From Hydrogenothermaceae bacterium (GTDB taxonomy: Bacteria; Aquificota; Aquificia; Aquificales; Hydrogenothermaceae), in the NCBI GenBank assembly GCA_026984355.1, contig JALSSG010000165.1, positions 1-10,458 of the forward strand: DNA of 10,458 nt, written 5' to 3'. The notes under the pieces are model-generated. The model was given only the letters and a program-made list of their open reading frames with translations, was not told the origin of the DNA and did no database searches. The position numbers were made by a program, and so were the translations under genes. This document shows, in pieces, positions 6,892 to 10,458 of the stretch; the first letter of the stretch is position 1; every line of letters begins with the position of its first letter.

Positions 6892-8880
6892 ATGAAAAAG
6901 GTAAACATTACTATAGATGGCAAACAAATAAAAGTTCCAGAAGGTATAACTGTCTTAGAGGCTGCGAAAAAATTAAATATTCTAATTCCCACTTTTTGCT
7001 ACCACGAAAAGCTCCCTATATTTGGTGGATGTAGAATGTGTTTGGTTTGGGATGTAAAGGCTAACCGTAGTATTATAGCCTGTGGAACACAGGTATATGA
7101 TGGAATGGAAATAGAAACCATGAACGAGAATGTCTTTAATGACAGGAAGTTTATCCTTGAAATGTTATTTACAAGACACCCTCTTGACTGTCCTGTATGT
7201 GATAAAGCTGGAGAATGTGATTTACAAAATTGGGGAACTTATTATGGTCCCCAACATAATGTACTTCCTATAACACCTTTTGAAAAAGTAAGACCTGAAG
7301 AAGACTGGGAAAGTGATTATCTTGAATTTATATCAAACAGATGTGTACTTTGTATAAAGTGTATAAGTGTGTGCGATAATGTTAACGGAGCACATGCACT
7401 ATTTCAGGAAGAAAGAGGATTTGAAATTGTAATATCTCCTGATGAAAAACCAATGGACATAAGAAGCAATTGTGAAATGTGTGGTTTATGCGTAGATATA
7501 TGTCCTGTAGGAGCTATAGTCTTTAAACCATTTAAATACAGAGCAAGACCATGGTTGCTTCAGGAAAAAGTTACATACTGTGGTATGTGTAGTCTTCAAT
7601 GTCCAGTTGCTATAGACCACGATGGAAAAGAAATATACAGAATTCGCTCAACATCTGACCTAATGGTCTGTAGTGGTCCATACCTTGGATATGATATATG
7701 CATATCAAATAGATTAAATGAAGCTTTGATAAACAATGAATTTGCACCAAAACATAAAGCCTTAGAAAAAGTTGCACAGATTTTAAATGAAAACGCTCAA
7801 AAAACAGCTGTTATATACTCTCCCTGGAGTAAAAATGAAACTATAAATGAATTAAATAAATTAGTGGAAAAAACCGGAATAATTCCAACATCTACCGTAA
7901 CACTGGATACTTTACCAGTTTTAGCAGGTATTATTGAAGAATTAGGAGAATATACTCTTCCTTCACAACTTGATGTAGAGAAAGCAAAAAGGATAGTAGT
8001 CGTAGGAGATGATGTAGCTAATACTCATCCTGTTTTATCTTATTTATTTGAAAATCTATACGAACTTGGAAAACCTGTAGAACCACTAAAAAAAGAGATA
8101 ATATTCATCGGAGAAAAGCTAGATAGATTAAAAAAATACTTCCCACAAGAAATAAAAATAAATAATCCAGAAGAACTTGTAAATCAGTTATTGAAAAATT
8201 CAAGTATTTTTAATGAAGATACAGTTATTATATACAGCACTTCATATACAAAAGGAGAAAAAGCATATAGTATAGGCAAAACACTGGGTAAAATAGCAAA
8301 AGAAAAAAAATCAAATATTCTTATACTACCTATTGAAAGAAACGCTTTTGGAATAATAAATAACACAAATAATTTAGCCTACTTACCAGATATATTACAG
8401 AAAGTAGAAAACTCGGATATAGAAAATCTAATAATATTTGGAGAAGACTTATTAGAACATTTTGATGAAGAATACATAAAATCGGTATTTTCCAAACTAA
8501 AAAATCTAATAGTTTTCACACCTTTTAATGATGGTATAACTTTATCTTCAAATATAGCTATAGGTACACCTTTATGGTTTGAAGAAGATGGTATAACCGA
8601 AGGATTTAGAGGAAAGAAAATTACCAAAAAAGCCATAAAAAATAAACAAGAAGAAAATAATATTATAAAACAGCTAACCGATATTGTAGATTATCAGCCA
8701 AAAGCCACAAGACAAGAGCTAAAAATAGAAAAATTTTATGATTTTAAGTATTTTAGAAAAAAAGAAATAAAAATCTGGGACTTTGGATTTTTTACATACA
8801 GGTCTAAAAATCTTATGAATTGGAAAATAAAACAATCTTCACAGGAAAATATAACACAAGAGGTTTTAAGCGATGAATAA
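6892..8880 (+). CDS. nuoG: NADH-quinone oxidoreductase subunit G-like iron-sulfur protein
   Basis: A 662-residue NuoG/75-kDa subunit homologue that carries electrons from NADH toward quinone in complex I. N-terminal [2Fe-2S] ferredoxin ligands are Cys36, Cys47, Cys50 and Cys64. The His-Cys3 [4Fe-4S] site (N5) is His96, Cys100, Cys103 and Cys109. Two CxxCxxCxxxC sets (Cys151/154/157/161 and Cys194/197/200/204) fit N4/N6-type clusters. Cys230/233/237 and Cys260 match the extra N7 cluster seen in E. coli and Thermus NuoG. The rest (about 285-662) is a shortened molybdopterin-oxidoreductase-like domain; EEDGITEGFRG near 565-575 resembles its degenerate C-terminal motif. The protein is shorter than E. 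coli NuoG (about 900). GGAG at 6882-6885 sets the start. No other nuo gene is nearby; a hydrogenase or formate-dehydrogenase diaphorase role is an alternative. Confidence 0.88.
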   Translation: MKKVNITIDGKQIKVPEGITVLEAAKKLNILIPTFCYHEKLPIFGGCRMCLVWDVKANRSIIACGTQVYDGMEIETMNENVFNDRKFILEMLFTRHPLDCPVCDKAGECDLQNWGTYYGPQHNVLPITPFEKVRPEEDWESDYLEFISNRCVLCIKCISVCDNVNGAHALFQEERGFEIVISPDEKPMDIRSNCEMCGLCVDICPVGAIVFKPFKYRARPWLLQEKVTYCGMCSLQCPVAIDHDGKEIYRIRSTSDLMVCSGPYLGYDICISNRLNEALINNEFAPKHKALEKVAQILNENAQKTAVIYSPWSKNETINELNKLVEKTGIIPTSTVTLDTLPVLAGIIEELGEYTLPSQLDVEKAKRIVVVGDDVANTHPVLSYLFENLYELGKPVEPLKKEIIFIGEKLDRLKKYFPQEIKINNPEELVNQLLKNSSIFNEDTVIIYSTSYTKGEKAYSIGKTLGKIAKEKKSNILILPIERNAFGIINNTNNLAYLPDILQKVENSDIENLIIFGEDLLEHFDEEYIKSVFSKLKNLIVFTPFNDGITLSSNIAIGTPLWFEEDGITEGFRGKKITKKAIKNKQEENNIIKQLTDIVDYQPKATRQELKIEKFYDFKYFRKKEIKIWDFGFFTYRSKNLMNWKIKQSSQENITQEVLSDE

Positions 8881-9913
8881 AAAAATGAAAGCTTTATACT
8901 ATGATAAACTTGGAAGCTACAAAAACATAAAGGTAGGAGAATTTCCAGTTCCAGAAATAAATGAAAATGAAGTCCTTGTAAGAATAAAAGCTTTTTCACT
9001 TAACCATCTTGATATATGGGTAATGGAAGGTAAATATCCAAAAGAAATTCCACTTCCTCATATATTTGCCTCTGACGCTTCAGGAATTGTAGAGAAAGTG
9101 GGAAAACTTGTAAAGAACGTAAAAGAAGGTGATGAAGTTATTGTTTATCCCGGTATGTCCTGTGGTTATTGCGAAAATTGTATATCAGGTCAAGATAACT
9201 TATGCAACATGTATAGACCCCTTGGTGTTATAGAAGATGGTGTATCTGCTCAATATGTAAAAGTTCCTTTCCAGAATGTATTTAAAAAACCAGAAGGATT
9301 AAGCTTTGAAGAAGCAGCAGGGATAGGTATCACATACACAACTATGTGGCATTCTTTAATTACAAGGGGAAAAATAAAACAGGGAGATACAGTATTAATC
9401 CATGGAGGAGGAAGTGGAGTAGGAACTGCAGGAATACAAATTGCAAAAGCCTTTAATGCTACTGTCATAACTACAGTTGGAGATGATTGGAAAATAGAAA
9501 AAGCAAAACAGTTAGGAGCTGACTTTGTAATTAACTATAAGAAAGAAGATTTTGTAGAAAAAGTAAAAGAAATAACAGATGAAAACCTGTGTGATATAGT
9601 AGTAGACCATATAGGTTCTGCAACATTTAACAAATCTTTATCCTGCGGTAAAAGAGGAGCAAACATAATAACATTTGGTACAACAACAGGAGCAGAAGTA
9701 CAGATAAACCTAAGATATATCTTTGGTAAAAATCAAACAATTCATGGTGTATATATGGGAACTAAAGCAGAAGTATTTCAGTATCTAAAACTGTTCCCTA
9801 AAACATTAAAAACAGTAATAGATTCAATATTTGAATTTGAAGATGTACAAAAAGCTTATGAGAAACTATTAAGTAGACAATTTTTTGGAAAAATAGTAGT
9901 TAAAGTCCCATAA
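8873..9913 (+). CDS. Zinc-binding-type alcohol dehydrogenase / quinone reductase (MDR superfamily)
   Basis: A 346-residue medium-chain dehydrogenase/reductase with a GroES-like N-terminal domain and a Rossmann domain (HGGGSGVGTAGIQIAK, 177-192). The four structural-zinc cysteines are intact: Cys97, Cys100, Cys103 and Cys111. The usual catalytic-zinc ligands are not: the Cys of classical alcohol dehydrogenases is Asn44 (SLNHLD), and the GHE motif is replaced by Ser67-Asp68 (FASDASG). It therefore probably works without catalytic zinc, as quinone/enone reductase-like MDR members do; the substrate is unknown. Its start overlaps the end of the nuoG-like gene by 8 bp, with AAGAGG at 8858-8863 positioned for the ATG at 8873 rather than the internal ATG at 8885. 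Co-transcription and translational coupling with the nuoG-like gene are likely. Confidence 0.9.
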   Translation: MNKKMKALYYDKLGSYKNIKVGEFPVPEINENEVLVRIKAFSLNHLDIWVMEGKYPKEIPLPHIFASDASGIVEKVGKLVKNVKEGDEVIVYPGMSCGYCENCISGQDNLCNMYRPLGVIEDGVSAQYVKVPFQNVFKKPEGLSFEEAAGIGITYTTMWHSLITRGKIKQGDTVLIHGGGSGVGTAGIQIAKAFNATVITTVGDDWKIEKAKQLGADFVINYKKEDFVEKVKEITDENLCDIVVDHIGSATFNKSLSCGKRGANIITFGTTTGAEVQINLRYIFGKNQTIHGVYMGTKAEVFQYLKLFPKTLKTVIDSIFEFEDVQKAYEKLLSRQFFGKIVVKVP

Positions 9914-9955
9914 GCTACTTTTCAATAAATTGATAGTATAAGCTTATTGTTTTTA
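9910..9955 (+). terminator. Candidate terminator after the dehydrogenase gene (bulged hairpin)
   Basis: Starting at the stop codon, ATAAGC (9910-9915) pairs with GCTTAT (9942-9947), TACT (9916-9919) with AGTA (9935-9938), and TCAAT (9922-9926) with ATTGA (9929-9933). A T-rich tract, TGTTTTTAT, follows. The composite stem is AT-rich and bulged. A 10-bp palindrome ATAAGCTTAT (9938-9947) lies within it and offers an alternative fold. Confidence 0.45.
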
Positions 9956-10049
9956 TATCTATATACACTATTGCATTCTTTACTAGCTACATCTTTATTT
10001 ATTTTATTGACAACCGTCTTTGGAAGTTTTGTTAATTTATTTGTGATTT

Positions 10050-10073
10050 TGTAGAAGTTTTGGATTTTCTACA
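10050..10073. other. Stem-loop between the dehydrogenase gene and the CRISPR array
   Basis: TGTAGAA (10050-10056) and TTCTACA (10067-10073) form a 7-bp stem with a 10-nt loop. It lies just beyond the leader-distal end of the array, where array transcripts would have to stop. Neither strand has a proper T run after it, so its role as a terminator is doubtful. The rest of 9956-10107 is very AT-rich and shows no gene. Confidence 0.3.
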
Positions 10074-10107
10074 TGTTAAATAAATAATCAAAGCCATATT
10101 ACAAAAA

Positions 10108-10136
10108 AACATTATCCCACAACGTTCAGACAAAAC
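10108..10136 (-). repeat. Degenerate terminal CRISPR repeat
   Basis: Twenty-four bases match the consensus, but the outer five (10108-10112, AACAT instead of CTTTA on the plus strand) do not. Degeneracy at the outer edge of the outermost repeat is the usual sign of the leader-distal end. On the minus strand the repeat is followed by a run of seven T residues (10103-10109 as A on the plus strand). Confidence 0.85.
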
Positions 10137-10458
10137 GTGGTATCAGGTGGAATTGAGCTTATCAAAATTGATAACTTTATATCCCACAACGTTCAGACAA
10201 AATCCCCGAATAGCCCTTTTTATAGGCTTGTTCTTTGGCTCTTTATATCCCACTACGTTCAGACAAAACTTCTAACCCTTGAACGAAGCTTGTTTACAAC
10301 AAGTGTCTTTATATCCCACTACGTTCAGACAAAACGATTTACATCAAAAGTTAAAATGTCTGATGCAGAAGAACTTTATATCCCACAACGTTCAGACAAA
10401 ACTTTGTTGATTATGTTCAAATCTTGCCACCATTAAAGCTTTATATCCCACAACGTTC
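10108..10458 (-). CRISPR. CRISPR array, leader-distal end (six repeats seen, last one cut by window edge)
   Basis: The repeat is 29 bp; on the plus strand it begins CTTTATATCCCAC and ends GTTCAGACAAAAC, with AAC or TAC between. Copies lie at 10108-10136 (degenerate), 10175-10203, 10241-10269, 10307-10335, 10374-10402 and 10439-10458 (first 20 bp only). The five spacers are unique, 36-38 bp (38, 37, 37, 38, 36). The minus strand reads GTTTTGTCTGAACG at the start and GATATAAAG at the end, like many type I/III repeats whose 3' end gives an 8-nt crRNA handle ending AAAG. The degenerate copy at 10108 would then be the final repeat, with its 3' five bases diverged. Both facts favour minus-strand transcription with the leader beyond the right edge. 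No cas gene is in the window, so the type is not determined. Confidence 0.97.

Noticed and set aside
8184..8999. Minus-strand open frames opposite the end of the nuoG-like gene and the start of the dehydrogenase gene
   Set aside because: The plus-strand proteins are conserved through this stretch; the antisense frames are hydrophobic by-products of AT-rich codons.
9914..10107. AT-rich stretch before the first repeat as the CRISPR leader
   Set aside because: The adjacent repeat is the degenerate one, and repeat polarity points the other way, so this is most likely the trailer side.
10137..10436. A 99-codon plus-strand frame containing repeated ISHNVQTK-like peptides
   Set aside because: It lies inside the CRISPR array; the peptide repeats are translations of the DNA repeats. 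It has no ribosome binding site and no protein-like composition.

Overview
The window looks like chromosomal DNA from a low-GC thermophilic bacterium, most plausibly Aquificota of the Hydrogenothermaceae type (Sulfurihydrogenibium/Persephonella-like). This is inferred from AT-rich DNA with many AGA and ATA codons, Lys/Glu-rich proteins, a PspA-like phosphoserine phosphatase resembling the Hydrogenobacter enzyme, and a sigma-54/NtrC-looking nitrogen promoter. No species assignment is claimed.

Layout. (1) 1-372, minus: the 5' part of a histidine-phosphatase gene (pspA-like), divergent from (2) 508-1941, plus: an aldehyde dehydrogenase. (3) 1935-2052: a compact regulatory region with two perfect or near-perfect 17-bp dyads exactly 21 bp apart, a TATAAT box and a sigma-54-like element. 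(4) 2069-3885, plus: glnB (PII) and glnA (glutamine synthetase I), closed by a strong GC hairpin terminator. (5) 6806-3918, minus: trpA and hisH, overlapping by ATGA, then a membrane-anchored GGDEF diguanylate cyclase. (6) 6892-9913, plus: a NuoG-like iron-sulfur subunit overlapping an MDR-family dehydrogenase, then a bulged hairpin terminator. (7) 10108-10458: the leader-distal end of a CRISPR array, probably transcribed from the minus strand toward the dehydrogenase gene and running off the right edge.

How the genes work together. glnB and glnA form a nitrogen-assimilation unit in which PII senses 2-oxoglutarate and energy, and GlnA fixes ammonia. GlnA keeps the adenylylation-type tyrosine and GlnB keeps the uridylylation-type tyrosine. 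The upstream DNA is laid out like an NtrC enhancer plus sigma-54 promoter. trpA and hisH come from two amino-acid pathways but appear translationally coupled. hisH uses glutamine, the product of GlnA. The NuoG-like protein would carry electrons in a complex-I-type enzyme, but no other nuo gene is in the window.

No wholly new system is visible. The most informative signals are the paired dyads at the glnBA promoter and the internal pattern of repeat variants in the CRISPR array. No tRNA, rRNA, insertion sequence or cas gene was seen.
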